Shown here piece by piece: positions 33,633 to 42,334 of a stretch of 64,000 nt of DNA. How positions within the stretch are numbered: position 1 is the first letter of the stretch; the number at the start of each line of letters is the position of its first letter. The translations under genes were made by a program, and so were the position numbers. The notes under the pieces were generated by a model. That model was not told where the DNA came from. It ran no database searches and worked only from the letters and a program-made list of their open reading frames with translations. Source of the stretch: ZC4RG35 sp964571765 (GTDB lineage: Bacteria; Actinomycetota; Acidimicrobiia; Spongiisociales; ZC4RG35); contig CAZNDH010000009.1 of NCBI GenBank assembly GCA_964571765.1, positions 1 through 64,000 of the forward strand, in the 5' to 3' direction.

Positions 33633-34406
33633 TTAGCCGTTTCTGGCGACCGAGACCAGGTGCTCGGAGTCTACGGGAACCCCAGTCCACCACTCGAAGG
33701 AAGCCGCCGCCTGACGGGCCAGGAACTCGATGCCATCGACCGCATGCACTCCGAGCCGGGTCGCGGTCGACACTGCTGGAGTCGTTCCTCCCCCGTAGGG
33801 AAGGTCGACAAGACCGGCAGCGGCCTCGACCACCGCTGGGGGCAGTGCCTCCCCACGCATTCCGAGCGGAGTGGCGTTGACCACCAGTGCCCCTGGCACC
33901 GCCTCCCCCCATCGGGCCACTCCCACCCCCATCTCCTCGGCGAGAGTCAGAGCCCGGTCCTGACGACGTCCACTGACCCGGGCCTTCCCCCGGCCCCATG
34001 CGGCGAGGGCAGCCCGCGCCGACCCGCCGGCGCCCAGGACCAGAATCTGCTCCACCTGGGGGAACTGTGCCCATGCCTGCCGGAACGCCATCACATCGCT
34101 GGAGTGGCCTTCCACCCGACCCTCCCGCAGCCTCACCGTGTTCACCGATCCGGAATCGAGGGCTTCGGCGGTCAGCAGGTCACAGCGCTCCCGGGCGGCC
34201 AGCTTGAGCGGCATGGTGACATTGAACCCGTGGAGCCTCCCGGCGCGGAGGTCGTCCAGAAACGACTCGAGGATGTCCTCATCCGCCTCGACGGCTCGAC
34301 ACTCGCCTTCGAGACCCGAGACCCGCAGGGCCTCCTCCTGGATCCGGGGCGACAGCGAGTGCCCCACCGGGCTCCCCAACACTGCAAATCGATAGTGTCT
34401 GCTCAC
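33633..34406 (-). CDS. aroE: Shikimate dehydrogenase
   Basis: NADPH-dependent reduction of 3-dehydroshikimate. 257 aa from the GTG at 34406 (MSRHYRFAVLGSPVGHSLSP); a TTG at 34427 would add seven residues. Motifs: PVGHSLSP, NVTMPLK with the catalytic Lys, GSVNTV, SSD with the catalytic Asp, LGAGGSARA for cofactor, and VNATPLGM. The usual NxTxPHK reads NVTMPLK (His to Leu). Stop TAA. Confidence 0.93.
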   Translation of the reverse strand: MSRHYRFAVLGSPVGHSLSPRIQEEALRVSGLEGECRAVEADEDILESFLDDLRAGRLHGFNVTMPLKLAARERCDLLTAEALDSGSVNTVRLREGRVEGHSSDVMAFRQAWAQFPQVEQILVLGAGGSARAALAAWGRGKARVSGRRQDRALTLAEEMGVGVARWGEAVPGALVVNATPLGMRGEALPPAVVEAAAGLVDLPYGGGTTPAVSTATRLGVHAVDGIEFLARQAAASFEWWTGVPVDSEHLVSVARNG

Positions 34407-34460
34407 CCGCTGATCTTCGCAGTCCAAGTACCGGTGCCAAGAACAACAGGCGAAGCCAGG

Positions 34461-35564
34461 CTAGGGCAGCACCCCGTCGCGACGTGCCTGGGCAACGTTG
34501 GCCAGGTGCTCCTCGAAGGTGACGGCGAATGCGTGGCTCCCGTCGAGGTCCTTGAGAACGTAGAAGAAGAACGGTGTCTCCGCCGGAGCCGCCGCCGCCT
34601 CCAGGGAGGCCCGGCCCGGTCCTGAGATCGGGGTGGGCGGCAGCCCCTCCACCTGGTAGGTGTTGTACGGGGAGTCGAACTCCCGGTCGAAGTTGGCCAC
34701 ATCCCGGGTCCCCAGGGCATAGAGGACGGTGGCATCGATCTCCAGCCTCATCCCGCCAGCCAGGCGATTGTGGATCACACTGGAGACCATGGGGCGCTCC
34801 TCGGCAACCCGCACCTCGCTCTCGATGAGCGAAGCGACGATGATCCCCTGGTATCGGGTATATCCCAGCTCCTCCCAGGCGGTCCAGTCGATGCTGTTCA
34901 CCCTCTGCTCCATGGTGGAGGCAAGTCGCTGCAGGATGGAGACCGGGCTGGCGCTCCTGGAGAACTCGTAGGTGTCAGGGAAGAGGAGCCCCTCCCAGTC
35001 GCTGAGGATGGGCTCCTCGGGCATCTCGCGTAGCGATGTGGACACTTGACCGCTGAGCAGCGCGGTGGCGAACGCCTGGTAGCTGTGTGAGGTCCGCTCG
35101 GAGAGCGCGTTGAGCATCTCCTCGACCCGGAGACCCTCGATCACCGTGACCCGGTAGACCGAAGGCGCCGGCCCGGCGACCAGCATGGCCACCACTTCGG
35201 CAGGTTCCATCAGGGTGAGGAAGTCGTAGGTTCCCGCCCTGAGGTTCTGGGCGGCATCGACGTTGCGCACCGCCACCTCGAACTCGAGCGCCGATCGGAC
35301 CACGCCACGCGAGGCGAGGATGGCCCCGATGTCTTGACCCGTCGAGCCCGGGGGGATCTCAATCGTGACCGGCTCGCCGGGCTCCACGTTGACCGGAATG
35401 CCACCGATGTCCTCGCCTGGCTCGAGGGCGCTGCCCACCATCCTCCCCAGATAGGAGGCGCCCCCCACCACGACGAACCCGGCCAGGATCACCGAGGCGA
35501 TCACCAGCAGGGTCCTGAGCGAGCGCGACCAGACGGGTTGTTCGGGAGTGGGCTCAAATGTCAT
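34461..35564 (-). CDS. mltG: Endolytic transglycosylase MltG (YceG family)
   Basis: Membrane-anchored murein transglycosylase that ends growing glycan strands. 367 aa. A short cytoplasmic start, one transmembrane helix at about 18-40, a LysM-like region (about 65-130), then the YceG catalytic domain with FPDTYEF and the catalytic glutamate E248 in VASLIESEV. The ATG at 35564 overlaps the ruvX stop. The order alaS-ruvX-mltG-aroE is conserved in Actinobacteria. Confidence 0.95.
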   Translation of the reverse strand: MTFEPTPEQPVWSRSLRTLLVIASVILAGFVVVGGASYLGRMVGSALEPGEDIGGIPVNVEPGEPVTIEIPPGSTGQDIGAILASRGVVRSALEFEVAVRNVDAAQNLRAGTYDFLTLMEPAEVVAMLVAGPAPSVYRVTVIEGLRVEEMLNALSERTSHSYQAFATALLSGQVSTSLREMPEEPILSDWEGLLFPDTYEFSRSASPVSILQRLASTMEQRVNSIDWTAWEELGYTRYQGIIVASLIESEVRVAEERPMVSSVIHNRLAGGMRLEIDATVLYALGTRDVANFDREFDSPYNTYQVEGLPPTPISGPGRASLEAAAAPAETPFFFYVLKDLDGSHAFAVTFEEHLANVAQARRDGVLP

Positions 35565-36001
35565 TGGGCACCATCGGTTTCGACGTCACCGACCTCTCGG
35601 GAGTTCCCGTCGAGAAAGGTCTGCAGGATGATCGCCGCTGCCACCTTGTCGACCTCGACCCGGCGGGCCCGCCGCTTCATCCCCGACTCGAGAAGCGCCT
35701 CCTCGGCCATCTTCGAGGTGTATCTCTCGTCGACGTAGGTGACCTCGAGTCCGGTGGATCCGGCGATCTCCTCACCGAAGTGCCGGGCACCACGGGTCGA
35801 AGCCGACTCGCCACCTCCCAGGGGGGTGGGCACACCCACCACCACCTTCTCCACCCCATACTCCTCGACGAGTTCGGACACTCGTGAGAGGGCCGCTTTC
35901 CTGGGGACCACCTCGAGAGGGCGGGCGGTCAACCCCAATGGGTCGGACATCGCCAGCCCTACCCTGGTCTCCCCGTAGTCGACCCCGATCACCCGGCTCA
36001 C
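35561..36001 (-). CDS. ruvX: Holliday junction resolvase-like protein RuvX (YqgF)
   Basis: RNase H-fold nuclease, 146 aa, implicated in pre-16S rRNA 5' end maturation. Catalytic acidic residues: D8 in VIGVDYGETRVGLA, the Asp of VTYVDERYTS, and the C-terminal Asp in EVDKVAAAIILQTFL. The GTG start at 36001 overlaps the alaS stop (GTGA). Confidence 0.94.
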   Translation of the reverse strand: MSRVIGVDYGETRVGLAMSDPLGLTARPLEVVPRKAALSRVSELVEEYGVEKVVVGVPTPLGGGESASTRGARHFGEEIAGSTGLEVTYVDERYTSKMAEEALLESGMKRRARRVEVDKVAAAIILQTFLDGNSREVGDVETDGAQ

Positions 36002-38631
36002 AGCCCGGCGAGGGCTCGTTCGGCCCGGTCGCGAATAGTGTCGAGAGCAGCCTGGAGACCATCTCCACGTGGACCTCCAGCCTGGGCCAGCCCCGGATCG
36101 CGTGACCCTCCGCCTCCCAACTCCTCGGCTCCCGCCGACACCAGCTCACCCGCCGAGATCCCCCGGCCCACCAGGTCGTCGGTGACCACACCAATGAGCG
36201 CCCCCTTGCCCGACGAGGTTGAGCCGAGCACCACAACCAGTGGCCCCTCCACCTGGTCCTTGAGCCCGAGAGCGATCTGGCGGAGGCTGTTGGGGTCGGC
36301 CTCTCCGACGTGGGCGGTGACGAACGAAGCCTCCCCCACTTTGACTACCTGCTCGAGCAAGGAGTTGGTTATCGAGCCCCGTCGCTGCCCCCGGATCGCC
36401 TCGATCTCCGCCTCCAGCCCCTCTAGCCGCCCCATGAGACGCTCTAGTTTCGCGGGCACCTCGGCCGGGTTCCCGGTGTTGAGCAATCTGCCCGCCCGCT
36501 CCAGGGTCTCCCTCAACTCGACCAGGTGCTGGTAGGCGTTCATCCCGGTGAGTGCCTCCACCCGCCGCAAGTTGGACCCGATCGAACCTTCGGTGATCAG
36601 TACCAACGGCCCCACCTGACCCGATGTGATGGTATGGGTGCCACCGCAGAACTCGGTGGAGAACTCCCCCACCTTGACCACCCGGACCATCTCGCCGTAC
36701 TTGTCACCGAAGAAGGCAATGGCCCCCATCTCCTGGGCCTCCTCCTTCGAAGTGACCACGGTGCTCACCCGATGATTGGCCACCAGACGCTCGTTGACGC
36801 TGGCCTCGACCTCGGCCAGTTCCTCGGGGGCCACCTGGGCGAAATGAGAGAAGTCGAACCTGAGCCGTCCGGCATCGACCAGGGAGCCCGCCTGGGCGGC
36901 GTGATCGCCGAGGACATCCCGCAATGCCCAATGGAGGACATGGGTCCCGGTGTGGCTTTTTCGGATCGCCTCACGCCGCGGGCTGTCGATGGTGGCTGTG
37001 GCGTCTTGGGCCACGGCGACATGTCCCCGCTCGACTCTACCCCGGTGGCCGTGGAGACCTTGGACGGCGTGTTTGGTGTCGCCCACCATGACCGAACCCG
37101 TCTCGGTCTCGACGACCCCGGTGTCGCCAACCTGACCGCCCGACTCTCCGTAGAACACCGTGCGATCGAGGAACAGCTCGACCAACTGGCCCTCCACGGC
37201 CCGTTCCACCGGTTGGCCCTCGACCAGCAATGAGAGGACCTTCCCCCTGGTGCGCTCGCTCTCATAACCGAGAAATTCGGTGAGCCCGTGGGCGTCGACG
37301 ATCTGGTGGTAAGTGGTCTCGGAGCGGGAGCTGTCGCCCCCCTTCCAGGCGGCGCGCGCCCGGGTCCGCTGAATCTCCATCTCCGCCTCGAACCCCGGGA
37401 TGTCCACTTCGACGCCCCGCTCGGCGGCGATCTCGGTGGTGAGCTCGATGGGGAACCCGTAGGTGTCGTGGAGTCGGAAAGCAGTCGTGCCGCTGAGCAC
37501 CCGTTCGCTTCCACCCAGTTCGGTGTCCAGTATCTGGTGACCGGACTCCAGGGTATGTCGGAACCGCTCCTCCTCCCTGGTGGCGACCTCGAGAATGAAA
37601 TCAGACTTCTTCACCAGTCCCGGGTAGTCGTCACCCATCGCCTCGATCGTCGCCTCCACCAGAGCCGGCAGCACCAGACCCTCACTTCCGTGCTGCCAGG
37701 CGTGACGCACCGCCCGGCGCAGCACCCGTCGCAGGATGTGGCCCCGCCCTTCGTTGGAAGGCACCACTCCGTCACCGATGAGGAAGGTGACGGCTCTCCC
37801 ATGGTCGGCGAGGATGCGGAGGGAGACGTCGCCCCGTTCCGACTCGCCATGAGACAGCCCGGTGCCCCTCTCAGCGGCGGCGAGCACATGGCTGGTGGTG
37901 TCGATGGCGAACACCGAGTCGACCCCTTGGAGCACCGCGGCGATGCGGTCCAGCCCCATGCCGGTGTCGATGTTCTTGGCGGGGAGGTCACCAACGACGT
38001 GGTACGGCTCGTCCTGGATGTTCTGCATGAACACCAGATTCCAGATCTCGACGAACCGCTCCTCGCCACCCCCGATAGGGCCGCCGTCGGGGCCGTGCTC
38101 GGAGCCGCGGTCCCAGAAGATCTCCGAGCTGGGACCGCAGGGGCCGGGTACACCCATCTGCCAGAAGTTGTCCTTGCCGCCACGCTGCACCCGGTTTGCC
38201 GGTACGCCGACCGAATCGATCCAGATCTGCTCCGCCTCGTCGTCGGTCTCGTGGACCGTGTACCACATCCGCTCCGGATCGAGCCCGAGCACCTCGGTGC
38301 ACAGCTCATAGGCGAAGGGGATGGCGGTCTCCTTGAAATAGTCGCCGAAGCTGAAGTTGCCCAGCATCTCGAAGAAGGACAGGTGGCGCTTGGTGGTCCC
38401 GATGATGTCGATGTCGACGGTCCGCACGCACTTCTGCACCGAGACCGCCCGGGGCCAGGGTGGCGGCTCCTGACCGAGGAAGTAGGGCTTGAAAGGCACC
38501 ATCCCGGCGTTGGTGAGGAGCAGCGTGGGGTCGGTGGGGATCAGGGATGACGAGGGCCGATGTTCATGGTCGCGCTCTACGAAGAAGTCGACGAACGCCT
38601 TGCGGATGTGCTGGCTGCTCCAGGAGGTCAT
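35998..38631 (-). CDS. alaS: Alanyl-tRNA synthetase
   Basis: 877 aa class II synthetase with all domains: catalytic core (1-240; DHEHRPSSSLIPTDPTLLLT), tRNA-recognition helices (240-450), the editing domain with its zinc ligands in HTGTHVLH and CGGTH (about 560-700), and the C-Ala domain ending in a glycine-rich stretch (ELGGGGSRDPGLAQAGG). It heads alaS-ruvX-mltG-aroE. Confidence 0.98.
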   Translation of the reverse strand: MTSWSSQHIRKAFVDFFVERDHEHRPSSSLIPTDPTLLLTNAGMVPFKPYFLGQEPPPWPRAVSVQKCVRTVDIDIIGTTKRHLSFFEMLGNFSFGDYFKETAIPFAYELCTEVLGLDPERMWYTVHETDDEAEQIWIDSVGVPANRVQRGGKDNFWQMGVPGPCGPSSEIFWDRGSEHGPDGGPIGGGEERFVEIWNLVFMQNIQDEPYHVVGDLPAKNIDTGMGLDRIAAVLQGVDSVFAIDTTSHVLAAAERGTGLSHGESERGDVSLRILADHGRAVTFLIGDGVVPSNEGRGHILRRVLRRAVRHAWQHGSEGLVLPALVEATIEAMGDDYPGLVKKSDFILEVATREEERFRHTLESGHQILDTELGGSERVLSGTTAFRLHDTYGFPIELTTEIAAERGVEVDIPGFEAEMEIQRTRARAAWKGGDSSRSETTYHQIVDAHGLTEFLGYESERTRGKVLSLLVEGQPVERAVEGQLVELFLDRTVFYGESGGQVGDTGVVETETGSVMVGDTKHAVQGLHGHRGRVERGHVAVAQDATATIDSPRREAIRKSHTGTHVLHWALRDVLGDHAAQAGSLVDAGRLRFDFSHFAQVAPEELAEVEASVNERLVANHRVSTVVTSKEEAQEMGAIAFFGDKYGEMVRVVKVGEFSTEFCGGTHTITSGQVGPLVLITEGSIGSNLRRVEALTGMNAYQHLVELRETLERAGRLLNTGNPAEVPAKLERLMGRLEGLEAEIEAIRGQRRGSITNSLLEQVVKVGEASFVTAHVGEADPNSLRQIALGLKDQVEGPLVVVLGSTSSGKGALIGVVTDDLVGRGISAGELVSAGAEELGGGGSRDPGLAQAGGPRGDGLQAALDTIRDRAERALAGL

Positions 38632-38674
38632 GCTCGGCCGCGAGGTTAACGAGGGCCGGCTCGCTGTCCGCGAC

Positions 38675-40444
38675 CTATTCGGCGGACGTGCCGGAGTCCT
38701 CGCGACGGGCCAAGGCCTCGGGCGCCAGGCTCACCCCGAGCTCTTCGAGTTGCTCGTCGGCTACCCAGGTGGGGGCGCCGGTCATCGGGTCGACTCCGGT
38801 CTGGGTCTTGGGGAAGGGGATCACCTCACGGATCGATGTCTCGTTCTGCAGGACCATGACCAACCGGTCGACGCCGAATGCGAAGCCCCCATGCGGGGGG
38901 GTGCCGTAGTCGAGGGCTTCGAGGAACCAGCCGAATCGTCGCTCGGCGGTGTCAGCGTCGATCCCCAGGATGTCGAACACCTCCCGTTGCACCACGGGGT
39001 CGTGGATCCGAATCGAGCCGCTGCCCAACTCGACACCGTTGACCACGACGTCGTACGCCCTGGCTATCGCCGACGACGGGTCGGCCCGCATCTCTTCGAT
39101 CGATCGTGGGGAGGTGAACGGATGGTGAGAGAAGGTGATGGACCCGTCGTCCTCCTCCTCGAACATGGGGAAGTCGACCACCCAGAGAAAGGCGAGATCA
39201 TCGTGGCCCGAAGGACGGCCCAACTCGAGTCGGAGCGAGCCGAGCACCTCGACCACGGTGCGCCAACGGTCGGCGACCGCGAGCAGAACATCCCCAGGCC
39301 CGGCCCCAAAGCGCTCCAGGATGGCGGTTGTCTCCGACTCAGTGAGGAACTTGGCGGCCGGGGACCGCACCGAGCCGTTCTCCTCGACCACCATCCAGAC
39401 CAGGCCTCTGGCCCCGAGATCCTTGGCCTTCTCGGTGATCGCGTCGGCCCGGGCCCGGGACCACTCGACCGATCCGGCGTTGATGCCCCGAACCGTGCCA
39501 CCGGCCCCGACCGCTCCGGAGAAGACCGCGAAACCGGAGCCTGCCACCAAGTCGGTGAGGTCGACGATCTCCGACCCGAATCGAGTGTCTGGCTTGTCCG
39601 ACCCATAGCGGTCCATCGCCTCCTCCCAGGTGAGCCGGGGGAAGGGTCGGGACAGCTCGACCTGGCGTAGCTCGGCCACTACAGCCACCAGGACCCCCTC
39701 GATGGTGTCGAGGACGTCATCACGGTCCCAGAAGGCGCCTTCCAGATCGAGCTGGGTGAACTCCAGCTGGCGGTCGGCCCGGAAGTCCTCGTCGCGGTAG
39801 CAGCGAGCGATCTGGAAATAGCGCTCCACCCCGGACATCATCAGGAGCTGCTTGAACAGCTGGGGCGATTGGGGCAGTGCGTAGAACTCACCAGGGCGAA
39901 GCCGGCTGGGGACCAGCATGTCACGGGCGCCTTCCGGGGTCGAGTTGACCAGGGTAGGGGTCTCCACCTCGAGGAACCCGAGGTCGTCGAGGGTCCGGCG
40001 GATGGCGGCCGTCGCCCGGGACCGGGCCCGCAGGTTGGCAGCCATGCGCGGCCGGCGCAGGTCGAGATAGCGGTGACGGAGCCGGATCAGCTCGTCGACC
40101 TCGGTACGGTCGTCGACCATGAAAGGGAGAGTCCGTGCCGGCGCCAGGACGTCCACCGAGGTGGCTCCCACCTCGATCGTGCCGGTGGCCAACTCGAGGT
40201 TCTCGGTGCCTTCAGGCCGGGCTCTGACCTCCCCGGTAACCCTGAGGCAGTACTCCATTCGCAGCTCCTCGGCGACCGGATGTTCGACAGGATCGACGAC
40301 CACCTGGATCAGGCCGCTCGAGTCGCGCAGGTCGAAGAAGGTGATACCTCCATGGTCGCGACGCCGCTGCACCCATCCCGCCAGGGTGACCTCCTCGCCG
40401 ATCTCCCCGGGTGTGATGCTCCCGGCGTGGTGGGTCCGGATCAT
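38675..40444 (-). CDS. aspS: Aspartyl-tRNA synthetase
   Basis: 589 aa, bacterial type. The start is the ATG at 40444 (MIRTHHAGSI), overlapping the hisS stop as ATGA; the frame stays open well upstream but only inside hisS. N-terminal OB anticodon-binding domain (1-105), class II core with SPQLFKQLLMMSG and FQIARCYRDEDFRADRQLEFTQ (motif 2), the bacterial GAD insertion (about 285-420), and motif 3 GFAFGVDRLVM. Whether it also charges tRNA-Asn cannot be decided here. Confidence 0.97.
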   Translation of the reverse strand: MIRTHHAGSITPGEIGEEVTLAGWVQRRRDHGGITFFDLRDSSGLIQVVVDPVEHPVAEELRMEYCLRVTGEVRARPEGTENLELATGTIEVGATSVDVLAPARTLPFMVDDRTEVDELIRLRHRYLDLRRPRMAANLRARSRATAAIRRTLDDLGFLEVETPTLVNSTPEGARDMLVPSRLRPGEFYALPQSPQLFKQLLMMSGVERYFQIARCYRDEDFRADRQLEFTQLDLEGAFWDRDDVLDTIEGVLVAVVAELRQVELSRPFPRLTWEEAMDRYGSDKPDTRFGSEIVDLTDLVAGSGFAVFSGAVGAGGTVRGINAGSVEWSRARADAITEKAKDLGARGLVWMVVEENGSVRSPAAKFLTESETTAILERFGAGPGDVLLAVADRWRTVVEVLGSLRLELGRPSGHDDLAFLWVVDFPMFEEEDDGSITFSHHPFTSPRSIEEMRADPSSAIARAYDVVVNGVELGSGSIRIHDPVVQREVFDILGIDADTAERRFGWFLEALDYGTPPHGGFAFGVDRLVMVLQNETSIREVIPFPKTQTGVDPMTGAPTWVADEQLEELGVSLAPEALARREDSGTSAE

Positions 40445-41649
40445 CTCCGGGCTTCCAGCCAGGATGCCACCCGCTCGACCGGCATTTGCTCTCGTGCCCC
40501 CTCCACCTGGGCGTCGATGGCGCCATCCCCCTTGAGGACCAGGATCACCGGTGACCCGAGACGGCGCGCCGTGCGGAACTGGGCCTTGACCGATCGCCCC
40601 AGGCCGTCGAAGTCGACCCTCACCCCCTCGGCCCGCAGCCGGGAGGCCACGACCATCGTCTCCTCGGGTCCCACCTCGGACACCAGGTAGGCGTCGAGGG
40701 TTGTGGAATCGGCGCCACCGCCGGCGAGCACGATCCGGTCGACCCCCAGGGCAAAGCCGACCCCGGGTGTGGGCGGGCCTCCGATCAGCTCGGAGAGGCC
40801 GTCGTAGCGGCCACCACCACCGAGGGCATCGTGGGCGGCGTCGAGATCGAGCCCCAGGTACTCGAAGGCGGTGCGGGTGTAGTAGTCGAGACCGCGTACC
40901 AGATAAGGGTCTTCCACGTAGGGGACTCCGACGCCGTCGAGGAGCCGCCTCACCTCCTGGTAGTGGTCTCGGCACGCGGTGCAAAGGTGCTCGATGATCG
41001 TCGGTGGATCGGTGAGCCGGGGTCGGTCCACCTTGGAGTCGAGGACACGGAGGGGGTTGGCCTCGATCAACCGCCGCGAGTCCTCACCGAGGAGGTCCCG
41101 TCGTTGCACCAGGTAGTCCCGAAGAACCTCCACGTAACCGGGTCGGCAGGCGGCGTCACCGATGCTGTTGATGTGGAGCTCGACACCTCTTGCCCCCACC
41201 CCGTCGAGGAAGCGAAACCCCAGCTCGATCACCTCGGCGTCGGCCAGGGGCGACTCGACGGCGAGGTACTCCACCCCCACCTGCCAAAACTGGCGGAATC
41301 GCCCCTTCTGGGGTTGCTCGTAGCGGAAGAAGGGGCCCGAGTAGGCCCCCTTCCACGCCCCCTGGGCTCCAGAGCCGAGATAGGCCCGCACCACCCCGGC
41401 GGTGCCCTCCGGCCGGAGGGTGAGCGACCGGCCTCGTTTGTCGGCGAAGGTGTACATCTGCTTTCTTACGACCTCGGAGGTAGCCCCGACCCCCCGCTCG
41501 AAGAGCTCGGTGGATTCGAAGATGGGAGTGGCAACCAGTGGATATCCGTACCGTGCAGACCAGTCGTCCCAGGCGGTGAGCACCGAACGCCACGCCTGTG
41601 ACTCGTCTGGGAGCAGGTCGTTGGTCCCCTTCGGGGGTGCGAAGCTCAT
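40441..41649 (-). CDS. hisS: Histidyl-tRNA synthetase
   Basis: 402 aa class II enzyme. Motif 1 region PKGTNDLLPDESQ, motif 2 TLRPEGTAGVVRAYL, HisA box LVRGLDYYTRTAFEY, motif 3 GVGFALGVDRIV, and a C-terminal anticodon domain (about 310-402). The ATG is at 41649. It lies 40 bp after the MBL hydrolase and is coupled to aspS. Confidence 0.97.
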   Translation of the reverse strand: MSFAPPKGTNDLLPDESQAWRSVLTAWDDWSARYGYPLVATPIFESTELFERGVGATSEVVRKQMYTFADKRGRSLTLRPEGTAGVVRAYLGSGAQGAWKGAYSGPFFRYEQPQKGRFRQFWQVGVEYLAVESPLADAEVIELGFRFLDGVGARGVELHINSIGDAACRPGYVEVLRDYLVQRRDLLGEDSRRLIEANPLRVLDSKVDRPRLTDPPTIIEHLCTACRDHYQEVRRLLDGVGVPYVEDPYLVRGLDYYTRTAFEYLGLDLDAAHDALGGGGRYDGLSELIGGPPTPGVGFALGVDRIVLAGGGADSTTLDAYLVSEVGPEETMVVASRLRAEGVRVDFDGLGRSVKAQFRTARRLGSPVILVLKGDGAIDAQVEGAREQMPVERVASWLEARR

Positions 41650-41689
41650 GGAGGCGGCAGGTTACCGGCGGTGGCCGCCGGCCAGCCCC

Positions 41690-42334
41690 TCACAGGTCCG
41701 CCAGGAACGGGTTGTGGCGTCGCTCCCGGCCGATCGTGGTCTCCGGCCCATGCCCGGGAAGCACCCGGGTGTTGTCGTCCAGGGTCATCACCCGCTCCCT
41801 CATCGAAGCCATCAGGGTCGGGTAGTCGCCCCCGGGGAGGTCGGTTCGGCCCACACTCCCGGCAAAGAGCTGGTCACCGGAGAAGAGGATCCCCTCCTCG
41901 GCCAGGTGGAAACAACAGTGCCCCGGGGTGTGGCCAGGGGTGTGCCTCACCTCCCAGTCCAGCCCCGCCAGATCGAGGACCTTGCCGTCGACCAGGCCCA
42001 CGATCTCGTCCGGGGGGGCAAAGTCACCGGGGGGAACCAGGCCGAAGAGCCGGCGCATCTGCTCTGCCGGATGGAGGGTGAGGAAGTCGTCATCCGGGTG
42101 GACGTAGGCCACTGCCCCGGTGCGACGAGCCAGGGCCCCGGCTCCGCCGGTGTGGTCGACGTGGCCATGGGTGAGCAAGATGGCGGCCAGCGAGAGGTCC
42201 TGTGCAACCAGGTAATCCCCTACCTCAACCGGCTCGGGAGGGACGTCGATCACCAGTGCCGGGCCCCCGCGCTCCTCGGCGACCACCCAGGAATTGGTCA
42301 CCGCCACCCATCCGGGGATCTGGCGGACGATCAC
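41690..42334 (-). CDS. Metallo-beta-lactamase-fold hydrolase, glyoxalase II-like
   Basis: 214 aa. Dinuclear metal site: LLTHGHVDHTGG (HxHxDH), HTPGHTPGHCC, the Asp in LFSGDQLFAGSVGRTD, and LPGHGPETTIG. The sequence fits the small bacterial glyoxalase II-like hydrolases found next to relA and hisS in Actinobacteria. The true substrate is unknown. GTG start at 42334, overlapping the relA stop. Confidence 0.9.
   Translation of the reverse strand: MIVRQIPGWVAVTNSWVVAEERGGPALVIDVPPEPVEVGDYLVAQDLSLAAILLTHGHVDHTGGAGALARRTGAVAYVHPDDDFLTLHPAEQMRRLFGLVPPGDFAPPDEIVGLVDGKVLDLAGLDWEVRHTPGHTPGHCCFHLAEEGILFSGDQLFAGSVGRTDLPGGDYPTLMASMRERVMTLDDNTRVLPGHGPETTIGRERRHNPFLADL

Noticed and set aside
40445..40984. 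N-terminal extension of aspS up to 40984
   Set aside because: The extra 180 codons lie within hisS in another frame and read as Arg/Pro-rich noise; the ATG at 40444 matches the family start.
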